Shown: positions 1 to 9,329, counted from the stretch's first letter. The stretch: 64,000 nt of DNA from an uncultured Oleiphilaceae bacterium (GCA_913060665.1 CAJXUY010000014.1:1-64000), one strand, 5' to 3'. The notes: generated by a model not told the origin, from the letters alone. Translations and numbers: made by a program.

Positions 1-18
1 GTCAGGCATCTAAATACG

Positions 19-51
19 AAACCCCGGTAGGTTATCCTGCCGGGGTTTTTT
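19..51. terminator. Rho-independent terminator
   Basis: A GC-rich 12-bp stem (AACCCCGGTAGG paired with CCTGCCGGGGTT, one G-T pair, TTAT loop) is followed by a run of T. It probably ends a gene lying before the window on the + strand. Confidence 0.85.
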
Positions 52-164
52 ATTGCTAGCCCAATCATTCTCTGATTTTCTATATTTTTCGATCTATAAA
101 TTATTGTAAACCTACTGTAATATCTGCTTGTTTTAAATCGAAATATAATTGGGGAATAAGGGCA

Positions 165-1607
165 GTGCAAACAGTATTTTGGCATGATTATGAAACATTC
201 GGAGCTGACCCTCAAAGAGATCGCCCCTGCCAGTTTGCTGGTATTCGGACAGATAGTGAATTAAATATCATAGGGGATCCCGTAACCCTCTACTGCAAAC
301 CCTCAGACGATATGCTTCCAGTACCAGAGGCTTGTTTTATTACAGGGATTACTCCCCAAGTCGCTAACGAGCATGGTGTTAGCGAAGTTGAGTTTATTAG
401 GGTGATCCACGAAGAAATGTCACAACCTGGTACATGTGTAGCAGGATACAACAGCATACGCTTTGATGACGAGGTAACGAGAAATACCTTATATCGTAAT
501 TTCTTTGACCCCTATGCGAGAGAGTGGCAAAACGGTAACTCTCGTTGGGATATAATTGATATGGTCCGACTGGCGTATGCCTTAAGACCAGAAGGAATAA
601 ACTGGCCGTTAAAAGAAGATGGTTCACCAAGTTTTCGATTGGAAGAGCTTACGGAAGCAAATGAGATTAAACATGAAGCCGCGCATGATGCGATGTCGGA
701 TGTTTATGCGACCATTGCTATCGCTAAGCTGATCAAAGAAAAACAACCTAAACTATACGATTACGTATATGCTCACCGAGTTAAACAGCAAATTTCTCCG
801 CTACTTGATGTTAGTACGATGAAGCCCGTTTTTCATGTATCTTCTCGGTTTCCTGCGACTATTGGTTGCTGTTCTCTTGTTGCTCCTGTTGCGCCTCATC
901 CTACGAATAGTAATGGGGTTATTGTTTATGATTTAAGATTTGACCCCTCGGAGTTACAACGGCTAACCGTTCAGGAAATTAAAGATCGAATATTTACGCG
1001 AGCCTCTGAGCTACCAGAGGGGGTTACTCGGATTCCCCTAAAAACTATTCATATCAATAAGTGCCCTATAGTTGCTCCTGCAACGATGTTGAAATCATTA
1101 GATACTGATGGGTTAGAGCGGCTACAGCTAAGTGGTGATACGTTACGAGTTAATCTTAAGACTCTCCGTTCGATTAGTGGACTTAAAGAAAAACTATCTG
1201 AAGTTTTTGCACAATCTGAATTTGAAAAAAATAGTGACCCCGATTTGATGATCTATAGTGGCGGATTCTTTTCATCAAACGATAAGGTGACAATGGATCG
1301 TGTAAGAAAAGCAACGGTTATCGAGTTAGCGGAAGACGAATTTAACTTTGATGATCCAAGACTTCCTGAGATGCTATTTAGATATAAAGCACGTAATTAT
1401 CGGGAAACCCTAACAAGCGAAGAGCAAGAGCAGTGGGAACGATATCGCTACCAGCGATTGACTGATAATAAGCTCAGCAGTATTTCGTTCCAAGAATATT
1501 TCGATAGGTTAGCTGTACTGGCAGGGGATGCCAGCACACCAAGTGATCAACTATCCATCATCGAAGACCTAAAATATTATGGTGAGTCAATTATTCCCTA
1601 TATATAG
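165..1607 (+). CDS. sbcB: Exodeoxyribonuclease I
   Basis: Single-strand-specific 3'-5' DNA exonuclease that acts in mismatch repair and recombination. The 480-residue length is normal for ExoI. The DEDDh catalytic set is visible as D8 and E10 (HDYET), D101 (RFDDE), H174 and D179 (HDAMSD), each seven residues before its E. coli counterpart, so the nuclease domain looks intact. The helical and SH3-like C-terminal part follows to the end. The start is GTG, preceded by a GGGGAATAAGG ribosome site. It stands alone and converges on the M16 protease gene, with 23 bp between the stops and no clear terminator. Confidence 0.96.
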   Translation: MQTVFWHDYETFGADPQRDRPCQFAGIRTDSELNIIGDPVTLYCKPSDDMLPVPEACFITGITPQVANEHGVSEVEFIRVIHEEMSQPGTCVAGYNSIRFDDEVTRNTLYRNFFDPYAREWQNGNSRWDIIDMVRLAYALRPEGINWPLKEDGSPSFRLEELTEANEIKHEAAHDAMSDVYATIAIAKLIKEKQPKLYDYVYAHRVKQQISPLLDVSTMKPVFHVSSRFPATIGCCSLVAPVAPHPTNSNGVIVYDLRFDPSELQRLTVQEIKDRIFTRASELPEGVTRIPLKTIHINKCPIVAPATMLKSLDTDGLERLQLSGDTLRVNLKTLRSISGLKEKLSEVFAQSEFEKNSDPDLMIYSGGFFSSNDKVTMDRVRKATVIELAEDEFNFDDPRLPEMLFRYKARNYRETLTSEEQEQWERYRYQRLTDNKLSSISFQEYFDRLAVLAGDASTPSDQLSIIEDLKYYGESIIPYI

Positions 1608-1630
1608 GCTTCTGTGTTGCGGCAGTATCG

Positions 1631-4510
1631 TTAATGAAAAGGCTTTTCAAGCTCCCATAGTTGATTGTTAGAGCCTAAGGGTTGATAGTACTTTAATGTC
1701 TCAACATCTGCCTCAGATGTACTTGAGTTAGTGTTTTTACCCGTACTGAACGTCAGAAGTCTTTTCCCTTGAGAGTGAATAAGGGAATAGTAAAACTCTC
1801 CAAACTTATCAGGGGAAAGGTCGTTGATCTCTTTGGAAAGTTTTTCTCTTGTATCAAACGAAACGTTCTCTCTATCAATTTCGCGCCAGAACCGGTTACT
1901 CCTTTCCCCTAAGTTGTTTTCCTTCTCAAACAAACGCGATAACAAGGCTGCTTTATGCTGTTCGAATTCAGCGACAGGCATTGCGTTTAGGTTCTTAGCG
2001 TATTCTGTTAAGAACCTTTGTGTCTCTCTTTCTAACTGATATACGTTAGCTACGGGTGATTGAACTATAAAGGCGATGGCGGGTACCTCTAAGAAATTGT
2101 AATTAGTCGCGAATACTATATAGCCCAGCTGGTTTTCTGTTCGGACTCTTTCGTAGTAAGGCGATGATAAAATTTGAGATAGAAGCAGGAAGTGAGCCTG
2201 TTCCTGAAATGATTTATTCTTACCCTGAAGGTAAAGTGTATATCCAGTATCTGGGTGCTCAATATTGAGAGTCTTACTAAATGACTGGTTTAGTGGTAAT
2301 CGTGCTACCTTCCCTCTACTAACAATTGTATTTTTGATGTCGTCGCCAAGCAGCCAAGACTGAATGAGGTTTGAAATATTCAGTGATGCAGCTCTGCTAA
2401 TATTCCCTGAAGATAATGTTACTACCTCAATCTCATTTAATAAGTCAGTTTTAAATGCAGTCAGCGTATCGATCGAAATCGACTTAATCGCTTCCAGCTT
2501 TTCTTGTTCAGTCCATTGAGGTCGTAACATTAATTTTCTTATCTCTCCTGTTGTTTGTTGATAAGGTTTTTGTTTTGCCGCATTTTCTAATGAACGAGCT
2601 AGCTGCTCCTTGTAAATATCAAACCTTTCTTGCTTCAAGTGTAGATTTTTTACTGTTTTAAGAATTTTTTCTAAAAGCAGCGTTTGTTTTTCACTGTATC
2701 CACCAATTTTGATGGATACTCCTCGAATATGGCTATAAAGGTCATAGTTCAAGCCTGCTAAATAAGCAGGGTAGCTATATTCATTAAGCTGATCTTGAAC
2801 CATTGATGTATATAGGGAGGTTAGTACTGCATGCTCTGCGGTATCATTCGCAATCGGCGACCTCAAATTTACATAGATGTTCGACTTTGGGGTGCCGAAC
2901 GAAGTGTCATGGTAGTGCCACAATGTAAAGCCAGGTGACTGTGCGAGTCGTTCAGGTAAGAGCATGTGTTTGTTAGATAGAATTTCAATGTTATCGGGTA
3001 TGAAATCATTTTCTGCCGGTAGTTGGGTGTCTTCTTGTATTTTGCTCGAAGCGAAGGTTTTAATTAGCTCTGTTGGGAGTTTGGTGTAGGAATAAGGAGC
3101 TTCATACCACTGAGTTTTTTCGTTAGTAACTAGTGATTTTGCCATAAGTGATACTTGTACATTGTTTGGGTTCAGCTGTGCCAGAAGACTTTTATAAATA
3201 CCCGGTTCGAATGATTCCATCAAATAATTAGCAGTTAAAATGTCGGCTGTTTCAACGTCTTGAAGTGATGAAGCCAGGCTACTGACATAATGAATAGGTT
3301 CACTTTTTTCACTGAACTTAAATGCAAGATTGAGCATGCGTTTTTGTTCATCGAAGTAGCGCTTATTGATTCCTTTTTGATTAATCAGTTCGATATAACT
3401 AAACGTCTCACTGACGATTTTCTCCCATTGATTTAGCCCCTTTTGAGTAAGACGGTATGAAATATTGAATGTAGCTTCCCAGCCGGTATCTATTCCTGTT
3501 CCCGCTGAAAGGCTTTCAACAAGCCCTTGTTTTTTTAATGAAGCGAAGAGACTACCTTTCCCCTCATGGCCAATGAGGTTCGATAAAAAGTAAGTAGGTT
3601 TATTTCGGTAATGTTTCTTGATAGAGGGTATTGGAAAGACTAGCGATAGTGTTCGCTTATCCATTGTGGGCGTGACCTCAAGAAGAGACGGTAATGTATC
3701 TTGTGAGAACATCGGCATATCAAACTGGGGGGGCTTGGTATTGTGGTTTGGTATCAGGGAGAACTTGCTATAAACCCATTGTTCAAGTTGCTCAATCGGC
3801 TCCTTTCCTAGTACGACCAGCTTCATCTGGTTTGCGGAATAATGGCTTTTGTAAAAGTCGATGAGTACATCTCTAATATTAATGTCGTCGCGTGTTGATA
3901 GTGTTGTTAGATTACCTACAGAAAAATTGTGATAAGGGTGCTCAGGGTTAATAGTCGCCTTAAAGGCAGAGAAATATAGTTTCGAATCATCTTTTAATTT
4001 TGCAGAATACTCCGAGTGAACAGCATTAATTTCGCGTGTCACGTATTTAGCCGTAAAAGTAGGTGCAACAAACTGTTGAGCAAAACGATCAAGGGCAGGC
4101 TCTAATGAATCTGCATTAATATCGAAAAAATAATTGGTATTTTCGAACGACGTATAGGCATTGTGGCTACCTCCATGTCGATTGATATACGCCTGATAAC
4201 TGCCCGCGTGAGGGTATTTTTTAGTGCCTAAAAATAGCATATGCTCAAGAAAGTGAGCCAACCCTTCATACCCTTTTGGGTCTGAACCGCTACCAATTTT
4301 TACATCCAGGGCTGTCGCTGCTTTATCAGTGTTCTTATCGGATATTAGTAGAACTTCTAGCTTATTAGGTAGCGTGATGCTCTTATATTGTCGGTCATCA
4401 TTTGGGCTTTGTTTAATCTGGGCTGCGAGCACATTTTGATAAGCAAACACAAAGCCTGTGATGACAATAAGGGCGCTGACTTTTTTTCTTATACTCATGA
4501 ACGGTCTCAT
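1631..4510 (-). CDS. ptrA: Pitrilysin-like M16 zinc metalloprotease (protease III family)
   Basis: Large periplasmic peptidase of the insulinase family. The inverted zinc motif HFLEH is at residues 86-90 and the third ligand is probably E167 (HSEYS). The 959-residue length fits the four-domain protease III/insulysin architecture. A signal peptide (hydrophobic residues about 11-28, cleavage near LAA) precedes the first domain. A second in-frame ATG four codons in (residue 5, MSIRKK) is an equally plausible start, since neither has a strong ribosome site. It lies 36 bp after the small helical-protein gene and is probably cotranscribed with it. The family is certain; the exact name ptrA is by similarity. 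Confidence 0.9.
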   Translation of the reverse strand: MRPFMSIRKKVSALIVITGFVFAYQNVLAAQIKQSPNDDRQYKSITLPNKLEVLLISDKNTDKAATALDVKIGSGSDPKGYEGLAHFLEHMLFLGTKKYPHAGSYQAYINRHGGSHNAYTSFENTNYFFDINADSLEPALDRFAQQFVAPTFTAKYVTREINAVHSEYSAKLKDDSKLYFSAFKATINPEHPYHNFSVGNLTTLSTRDDINIRDVLIDFYKSHYSANQMKLVVLGKEPIEQLEQWVYSKFSLIPNHNTKPPQFDMPMFSQDTLPSLLEVTPTMDKRTLSLVFPIPSIKKHYRNKPTYFLSNLIGHEGKGSLFASLKKQGLVESLSAGTGIDTGWEATFNISYRLTQKGLNQWEKIVSETFSYIELINQKGINKRYFDEQKRMLNLAFKFSEKSEPIHYVSSLASSLQDVETADILTANYLMESFEPGIYKSLLAQLNPNNVQVSLMAKSLVTNEKTQWYEAPYSYTKLPTELIKTFASSKIQEDTQLPAENDFIPDNIEILSNKHMLLPERLAQSPGFTLWHYHDTSFGTPKSNIYVNLRSPIANDTAEHAVLTSLYTSMVQDQLNEYSYPAYLAGLNYDLYSHIRGVSIKIGGYSEKQTLLLEKILKTVKNLHLKQERFDIYKEQLARSLENAAKQKPYQQTTGEIRKLMLRPQWTEQEKLEAIKSISIDTLTAFKTDLLNEIEVVTLSSGNISRAASLNISNLIQSWLLGDDIKNTIVSRGKVARLPLNQSFSKTLNIEHPDTGYTLYLQGKNKSFQEQAHFLLLSQILSSPYYERVRTENQLGYIVFATNYNFLEVPAIAFIVQSPVANVYQLERETQRFLTEYAKNLNAMPVAEFEQHKAALLSRLFEKENNLGERSNRFWREIDRENVSFDTREKLSKEINDLSPDKFGEFYYSLIHSQGKRLLTFSTGKNTNSSTSEADVETLKYYQPLGSNNQLWELEKPFH

Positions 4511-4546
4511 AATGTTAGCGGGAAGTGCGTGTCAGGTAATAGACGC

Positions 4547-4840
4547 TTAGTGTAGTCCTTTGCCGGGCATAATCGCGGTTAAAGAGTCGACCGTATCGGC
4601 TGCAATTTTTTGTGCATCATTCAAATTAACCGTGTTATCTCTGATTTGCTCTAATGCTTGGTTGGCGGTCTGGAGTTCTCGTTGGAGAACCGCTGTCTGC
4701 TTGTTGAATGCAGTGTCGATTGCATCATATACATCTTGAATGCTTTTCTCTCTATCGGCAGGGTTGGTGGCTGCTTGATTGAGTGCTTTTAAACATGCTT
4801 TTGCTATTTGGATATAACGCTGATCTTGCTTAGATGCCAT
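4547..4840 (-). CDS. Small helical protein of unknown function
   Basis: A 97-residue, charged, mainly alpha-helical protein with no signal peptide, membrane segment or cysteine. The middle part (about residues 45-85) has heptad-like spacing (LQRELQTANQALEQI) suggesting a short coiled coil. It is the first gene of a likely two-gene operon with the M16 protease. I do not recognise the family and assign no function. The compact ORF, the ATG start and the tight spacing to the next gene support it as a real gene. Confidence 0.7.
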   Translation of the reverse strand: MASKQDQRYIQIAKACLKALNQAATNPADREKSIQDVYDAIDTAFNKQTAVLQRELQTANQALEQIRDNTVNLNDAQKIAADTVDSLTAIMPGKGLH

Positions 4841-5076
4841 GAGTAAACCCTGATTATAGGTAAATGCGTATTATGGCAACTCAGGCACAAATTTTCACGG
4901 ATAGTTTGGTGAAACATTCGTAATTATATTGAAGTGTTGGCGTTATAAACTACTTATTTAAATTTGAAAACTGAGCAATAGAGTTTATGTTGCACTTATA
5001 ATACACAGGCTTTTTTATTGATGTGAGTCAGCAAGTAATCTTCGTCATATTGCTATAAAAAACATGAAGGGAAACG

Positions 5077-5148
5077 ATGATGTGGTGCCAATTAGTTCTC
5101 ACTAAATCAATCAAACTGGAAGAAGGTAGAGGGTATGACTATGGATAA
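5077..5148 (+). other. Possible 23-codon leader ORF overlapping phaB start
   Basis: An ATGATG start follows a strong AAGGGAAAC ribosome site. The reading frame runs 23 codons and ends in a TAA 12 bp inside phaB, in another frame. The overlap would allow translational coupling to the reductase. It is too short to judge by composition and could be chance; it is listed because its ribosome site is as good as that of phaB. Confidence 0.3.
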
Positions 5149-5896
5149 TAAGGATAAAAAAATCGCATTAGTAACAGGCGGAACAGGTGGCATCGGAACC
5201 GCTATATGTCGCCGTTTGGCCGCAGACGGTATGCGCGTAATAGCAACCTACAGTCGAGCAGAGAAAAAAGGTCAAGCAGAGCAATGGCGCTCTGAGCAAA
5301 AAGAATTAGGGTACGAAATCGAGTTGGTGTGCGTTAATGTTAGAGACTTTAACTCATGCGAGTTAGCCGCTACGGATATTGCGAGTCGTGTGGGTGATGT
5401 TGACGTCATCGTGAATAACGCGGGTATTACGCGGGACTCTGTGATGAAAAAAATGGCAGTAGGACAGTGGGACTCGGTTATAGATACAAACCTCAGTAGT
5501 GTTTTTAACATCACTAAGCAGTTCCTTGATGGAATGATCGGCAGGCAGTATGGGCGAGTAATAAATATATCATCAATCAATGCGCAGAAAGGTCAGTTCG
5601 GCCAAGTTAATTATTCAGCTGCGAAGGCGGGTATGCACGGTTTTACCAAAGCATTAGCGCAGGAAGTCGCTCGAAAAGGCATTACCGTGAATACGATATC
5701 TCCAGGCTATATAGCGACAAGTATGATTATGGCGATTGAGGAGAGTGTGAGAGATAAAATCGAAGCTCAGATCCCTATTGGTCGATTTGGACAGCCTGAA
5801 GAAATAGCTCGAGTAGTATCGTTTTTAGCCGCTGAAGAAGCAGGCTTTATAACGGGATCCAACATATCAGCTAATGGTGGTCAGTATATGTTCTAG
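5135..5896 (+). CDS. phaB: Acetoacetyl-CoA reductase, SDR family
   Basis: NADPH-dependent short-chain dehydrogenase that reduces acetoacetyl-CoA to 3-hydroxybutyryl-CoA. The Rossmann glycine motif TGGTGGIG is near residues 15-22, the NNAG motif near 95, and the catalytic Ser (ISSIN) and YSAAK tetrad follow. The C-terminal ANGGQYMF ending is characteristic of PhaB rather than FabG. No PHA synthase, thiolase or phasin gene is nearby, so a role in polyhydroxybutyrate synthesis is inferred from the family, not from context. A second ATG two codons in (5141) is possible. A terminator follows the gene. Confidence 0.88.
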   Translation: MTMDNKDKKIALVTGGTGGIGTAICRRLAADGMRVIATYSRAEKKGQAEQWRSEQKELGYEIELVCVNVRDFNSCELAATDIASRVGDVDVIVNNAGITRDSVMKKMAVGQWDSVIDTNLSSVFNITKQFLDGMIGRQYGRVINISSINAQKGQFGQVNYSAAKAGMHGFTKALAQEVARKGITVNTISPGYIATSMIMAIEESVRDKIEAQIPIGRFGQPEEIARVVSFLAAEEAGFITGSNISANGGQYMF

Positions 5897-5925
5897 TATA
5901 CGAAGTTAGCTGGTAGGTAGAAAAG

Positions 5926-5956
5926 AGGGGCTTTCTATGTCAGGTTAGCCCCTTTT
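5926..5956 (+). terminator. Terminator after phaB
   Basis: AGGGGCT pairs with AGCCCCT across a 14-nt loop and is followed by TTT, about 30 bp after the phaB stop. Confidence 0.7.
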
Positions 5957-6073
5957 AAATATATGTGCTTAGAGTTTTACACCGAATAAAATGAGGCTAG
6001 TGTTTAGTTTTAATCAATAACATGGCAATCAATATTAAAAATATTTTCGGCACTATAGCGCAGTCAATCTGGG

Positions 6074-6409
6074 CTATTTACCACAACACTTTTTGAACTT
6101 TTTACCACTGCCACAAAAGCAAGGGTCATTTCGGTTGGGTGTTTTATCAAATACGATTGTTTTAGGTGTGTTCAATAAACTCTCTAACGCGGTGATGTTC
6201 TCTTCTGCGCTCTCGATTACTTCAATATTCGCAAATAACGAATGCTCTTTCAAAGTCACTTCTATTTCGGTTTTGCGCTCTTCTGAGGTGACGGTCAGTG
6301 AGATCGGGTGGCTATCAGAGCCGGGCTTTTCAGTACGGTTGGTACTGAAACCAAAACTACCATGATTTTCGCGCTTATCTTGGCGACCTTTGAAGAAAAA
6401 TTTGGACAT
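6074..6409 (-). CDS. SEC-C / SWIM-motif zinc-binding protein (PBPRA1643-like family)
   Basis: A 111-residue protein ending in a SEC-C metal-binding motif (DPCFCGSGKKFKKCC), a zinc knuckle also found at the SecA C-terminus. The N-terminus MSKFFFKGRQDKR is typical of a small conserved family in marine gammaproteobacteria. I chose the start at 6409 because the family begins there and an AGGA ribosome site lies 9 bases upstream. The longer frame, opening at 6550, adds 47 residues with no family support. The role is unknown. It is divergent from the peroxiredoxin gene. Confidence 0.8.
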   Translation of the reverse strand: MSKFFFKGRQDKRENHGSFGFSTNRTEKPGSDSHPISLTVTSEERKTEIEVTLKEHSLFANIEVIESAEENITALESLLNTPKTIVFDKTPNRNDPCFCGSGKKFKKCCGK

Positions 6410-6542
6410 GAGGGAATCCTGCTTTAATCTAGTATAGATGTAATTTTCACGCATATTAACAGGAATGGTGACTAGACACCCGCTATTCATGATTGCTGGC
6501 TTGATTATATTGTAAGCAATCGCAATGTTTACTAATTTGATA

Positions 6543-6579
6543 ATAGGCATTGCCTATGAGCACTATAAATTTATTTAAT
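6543..6579. promoter_or_regulatory. Possible OxyR-type site
   Basis: The motif ATAG-N7-CTAT-N7-ATAA-N7-TAAT matches 13 of 16 bases of the classical tetrad OxyR pattern. It lies between the SEC-C gene and prx, about 140 bp before the proposed prx promoter, which is far for direct activation. OxyR control of peroxiredoxins is established in enterobacteria; its use here is inference. Confidence 0.3.
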
Positions 6580-6683
6580 AAACAATCACTAGGCGAGGTT
6601 TCAATCCATGTGTAATATACCAATAACTAAGTTGTTGGCTGTCTTGCGACACAGGTTACAGTGGCGTAGTTAGCGATTGTTGT

Positions 6684-6712
6684 TTGAGATTCATCTATTC
6701 TTCATCTATTTT
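6684..6712 (+). promoter_or_regulatory. Sigma-70 promoter of prx
   Basis: TTGAGA and TATTTT are separated by 17 bp, placing the start of transcription near 6719, about 30 bp before the ATG. The spacer and -10 region contain a direct repeat of TTCATCTATT. Confidence 0.5.
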
Positions 6713-6750
6713 CTAAACACTCAGTAATCATTAAACGGAGAGAAATAATA

Positions 6751-7353
6751 ATGAGCGTACTTGTTGGTAAGAAAGCACCTGATTTTACAGTTCCTGCAGT
6801 ATTGGCTGATGGCCAGATTGTTGATGAGCTTACATTAAGCGAAGCGATTAAAGGTAAGTACGGTTTAGTTTTCTTCTATCCTCTAGATTTTACTTTCGTA
6901 TGCCCATCTGAGTTGATCGCACTTGATCACCGTATTGATGCGTTTAAAGAGCGTAACGTAGAAGTTATCGGTGTTTCTATCGACTCTCACTTTACACACA
7001 ACGCATGGCGCAACACGCCAGTAAACGAGGGCGGTATCGGTCAAGTTAAATACACATTGGCAGCAGACATCAATCATGATATCTGTAAAGCTTATGATGT
7101 TGAGTCAGAAGGTGGTGTTGCGTTCCGTGGCGCATTCCTGATTGATTTGGAAGGCAATGTTCGTTCACAAATCGTTAATGATCTTCCTTTAGGTCGTAAC
7201 ATGGATGAGCTAATTCGTTTGGTTGACGCGCTTCAGTTCCATGAAGAGCACGGTGAAGTTTGCCCAGCCGGTTGGAGCAAAGGCGATAAAGGTATGGATG
7301 CATCTCCAGATGGCGTAGCTAAGTACTTGTCTGAAAGTGCAGACGAGCTGTAA
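6751..7353 (+). CDS. Typical 2-Cys peroxiredoxin (AhpC/Prx1 type)
   Basis: Thiol peroxidase that reduces hydrogen peroxide and organic peroxides. The peroxidatic cysteine is C51 in FVCPSE and the resolving cysteine is C171 in VCPAGW, the arrangement of typical 2-Cys enzymes. The 200-residue length is normal. The start is set by a GGAGAG ribosome site. No ahpF is adjacent, so the reductant is unknown. The prx-rnt-pyrC-motY-argG neighbourhood matches the order in Pseudomonas. It ends at a double hairpin and should be a single-gene transcript. Confidence 0.95.
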   Translation: MSVLVGKKAPDFTVPAVLADGQIVDELTLSEAIKGKYGLVFFYPLDFTFVCPSELIALDHRIDAFKERNVEVIGVSIDSHFTHNAWRNTPVNEGGIGQVKYTLAADINHDICKAYDVESEGGVAFRGAFLIDLEGNVRSQIVNDLPLGRNMDELIRLVDALQFHEEHGEVCPAGWSKGDKGMDASPDGVAKYLSESADEL

Positions 7354-7367
7354 GGCAGAAGACTGCC

Positions 7368-7402
7368 GTTAAGAACGAGAGTCATTAGCTCTCGTTCTTA
7401 AC
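7368..7402. repeat. Perfect 14-bp inverted repeat after prx
   Basis: GTTAAGAACGAGAG and its exact complement flank a 7-nt loop just after the prx stop. There is no T tract, so it may be a 3'-end protecting stem or a partial terminator ahead of the next hairpin. Confidence 0.8.
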
Positions 7403-7411
7403 AATAAATAC

Positions 7412-7450
7412 AAAAAAGCCCCGCTGATCATCGATTAGCGGGGCTTTTTT
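7412..7450. terminator. Bidirectional terminator between prx and rnt
   Basis: AAAAAAGCCCCGCT pairs perfectly with AGCGGGGCTTTTTT across an 11-nt loop, giving A and T tracts that serve both strands. It separates convergent prx and rnt. Confidence 0.95.
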
Positions 7451-7518
7451 GTACTGGTAGTAGCGCGGTAAAGCGCTTCTCAGTAGTGAAGGTTTTATTC
7501 TCTTCTTATTACTGAGCG

Positions 7519-8166
7519 CTAGCAGGGCCACGCTCCGGCTTCTTTATAGCGGTTAACAATCTTACAGAATAGTTCCGCTGTTTTTTCGGTATCGTAGCGA
7601 GCAGAATGAGCGGCTTTACCATTAAATTCAATGCCGGCTGCAGCGCATGCTTTTGCGAGTACCGTTTGGCCATAGGCTAGGCCTGCAAGAGTTACGGTGT
7701 CAAAGGTAGAGAAGGGGTGAAACGGGTTGCGTTTTATCTCGATGCGCTCCGCTGCAGCGAATACAAAATTATGATCGAATGTTGCGTTGTGTCCAACCAG
7801 TACGGCACGATTACAGTTCTGTTCTTTTACTTCATGTCTGACCGCTTTAAAAATCCTCTCAATGGCTATGGCTTCCGGCTTGGCGTTACGTAGAGGGCAT
7901 TTGGGATCTATACCCGTAAAATCTAGCGCTGACTTTTCAATATTTGCCCCTTTAAAGGGTTCGACATTACAGCTGATTGTTTCTTTAGGGTATACGTTAC
8001 CATTTTTGTCCATGCCAATAATAACCGCGGCAATTTCAAGCAAAGCATCTGTTTTTGAGTTAAAACCCGCAGTTTCAACATCAATGACAACCGGTAAAAA
8101 ACCGCGGAATCGATAGGACATCGGGTTCATATTTTCTAGGTCGTCATCATTTGAATAATTTGACAC
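7519..8166 (-). CDS. rnt: Ribonuclease T
   Basis: DEDDh 3'-5' exoribonuclease that matures the 3' ends of tRNA, 5S and 23S rRNA and removes the tRNA CCA end. Catalytic residues are visible as D29 and E31 (DVETAG), D131 (HNATFDHNF), H187 and D192 (HSARYD). The 215-residue length is normal. It follows pyrC on the same strand with a 67-bp gap, as in Pseudomonas, so read-through from pyrC is likely. Confidence 0.96.
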   Translation of the reverse strand: MSNYSNDDDLENMNPMSYRFRGFLPVVIDVETAGFNSKTDALLEIAAVIIGMDKNGNVYPKETISCNVEPFKGANIEKSALDFTGIDPKCPLRNAKPEAIAIERIFKAVRHEVKEQNCNRAVLVGHNATFDHNFVFAAAERIEIKRNPFHPFSTFDTVTLAGLAYGQTVLAKACAAAGIEFNGKAAHSARYDTEKTAELFCKIVNRYKEAGAWPC

Positions 8167-8233
8167 AAAAAATCCTTTATCTATAGGTTCTTAATTTTTA
8201 ACTAATACTAATTTCTTTGGCCTATCAAACAAT

Positions 8234-9265
8234 TTAAACGACTTGCCAGTCGAGTGTTGTTCCTGCTCGTAGTGGAATAACTTCGGTATCCCCAAATGCG
8301 AGATTATCGGGAGCTTGCCATTCCGATTTTACTAATGTAATCGTGTCCTTGTTGCGTGGTAGACCATAAAAATCAGGGCCAAAGTGACTGGCAAAACCTT
8401 CAAGTTTGTCGAGCGCGCCTAGTGCTGCAAAGGTTTCCGCGTAGAGTTCTATTGCTGCAAACGCTGAGTAGCATCCAGCACATCCACAAGCAGCTTCTTT
8501 TTTGTTCTGTGCGTGAGGCGCTGAGTCAGTACCGAGGAAGAACTTTGGGTTACCGCTAATAGCCGCTTGCTGAAGTGCTATTTGGTGCTCATTTCGTTTT
8601 AATATTGGCAAACAATAAAAGTGGGGCCTGATGCCCCCGACTAACATATGGTTTCGATTATAGAGTAGGTGGTGCGGCGTGATGGTTGCTGCTACGCGAT
8701 CAGGGGCATTGGTTACAAAATCAACGGCTTGTTTAGTTGTGATATGCTCTAAAACGATCTTTAATGACGGGATGTTTTGGACCAATGGTTCTAACGTATT
8801 TTCGATGAATATCTTTTCACGGTCAAAAATATCAATATCATCTGTGGTGACTTCGCCATGAATTAATAGAGGTAGGCCAACCTCTGCCATTTTTTCTAGT
8901 GTAGGTTTTAATTTACCTATATCTGTTACGCCTGAATCGGAGTTTGTCGTTGCGCCTGCGGGATAAAGCTTACAAGCAACTACTATTTCGCTATCTACTG
9001 CGTTTTGAATGTCGGCAGGGCTAGTGTTATCTGTTAGGTATAGGGTCATCAAAGGTTCGAACTGGCTTGATGATGGTCTAGCTTGAGTGATTCTGGCCTT
9101 ATAGGCAATGGCGTGATCCATAGTCGTAACCGGAGGTACTAGGTTAGGCATAATGATAGCCCTTCCAAAATACCGCGCGGAGGCAGGAACCGTTTGAGTG
9201 AGAAATTCATTGTCTCGTAGATGAAGGTGCCAGTCGTCTGGACGAGTAATGGTTAATTCTTTCAT
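8234..9265 (-). CDS. pyrC: Dihydroorotase, PyrC type
   Basis: Zinc enzyme of pyrimidine synthesis that closes carbamoyl-aspartate to dihydroorotate. The metal-binding HLHLRD is at residues 13-18 and the probable carboxylated bridging lysine is K99 (ACKLYPAG). The 343-residue length and the sequence type place it in the short homodimeric PyrC class found in E. coli. It is upstream of rnt on the same strand and divergent from motY. Its leader can form a stem that covers the ribosome site; see the leader entry. Confidence 0.96.
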   Translation of the reverse strand: MKELTITRPDDWHLHLRDNEFLTQTVPASARYFGRAIIMPNLVPPVTTMDHAIAYKARITQARPSSSQFEPLMTLYLTDNTSPADIQNAVDSEIVVACKLYPAGATTNSDSGVTDIGKLKPTLEKMAEVGLPLLIHGEVTTDDIDIFDREKIFIENTLEPLVQNIPSLKIVLEHITTKQAVDFVTNAPDRVAATITPHHLLYNRNHMLVGGIRPHFYCLPILKRNEHQIALQQAAISGNPKFFLGTDSAPHAQNKKEAACGCAGCYSAFAAIELYAETFAALGALDKLEGFASHFGPDFYGLPRNKDTITLVKSEWQAPDNLAFGDTEVIPLRAGTTLDWQVV

Positions 9266-9274
9266 GATAAAAAA

Positions 9275-9329
9275 GCCCTGCTTACTTACAAAAGTACTAC
9301 AAAATTTGGCAAAGTATATCAGACAGGGC
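9275..9329 (-). promoter_or_regulatory. pyrC 5' leader hairpin covering the Shine-Dalgarno
   Basis: In the pyrC transcript GCCCTG at 9329-9324 can pair with CAGGGC at 9280-9275. The second arm contains the AGGG ribosome site, 10 bases before the ATG, and is followed by six U. A TAAAAT -10 element lies just upstream of the first arm, so this arm would sit at the very 5' end of the mRNA. This resembles the SD-masking leader known for enterobacterial pyrC. The stem is only 6 bp with a long loop, so the assignment is tentative. Confidence 0.4.
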
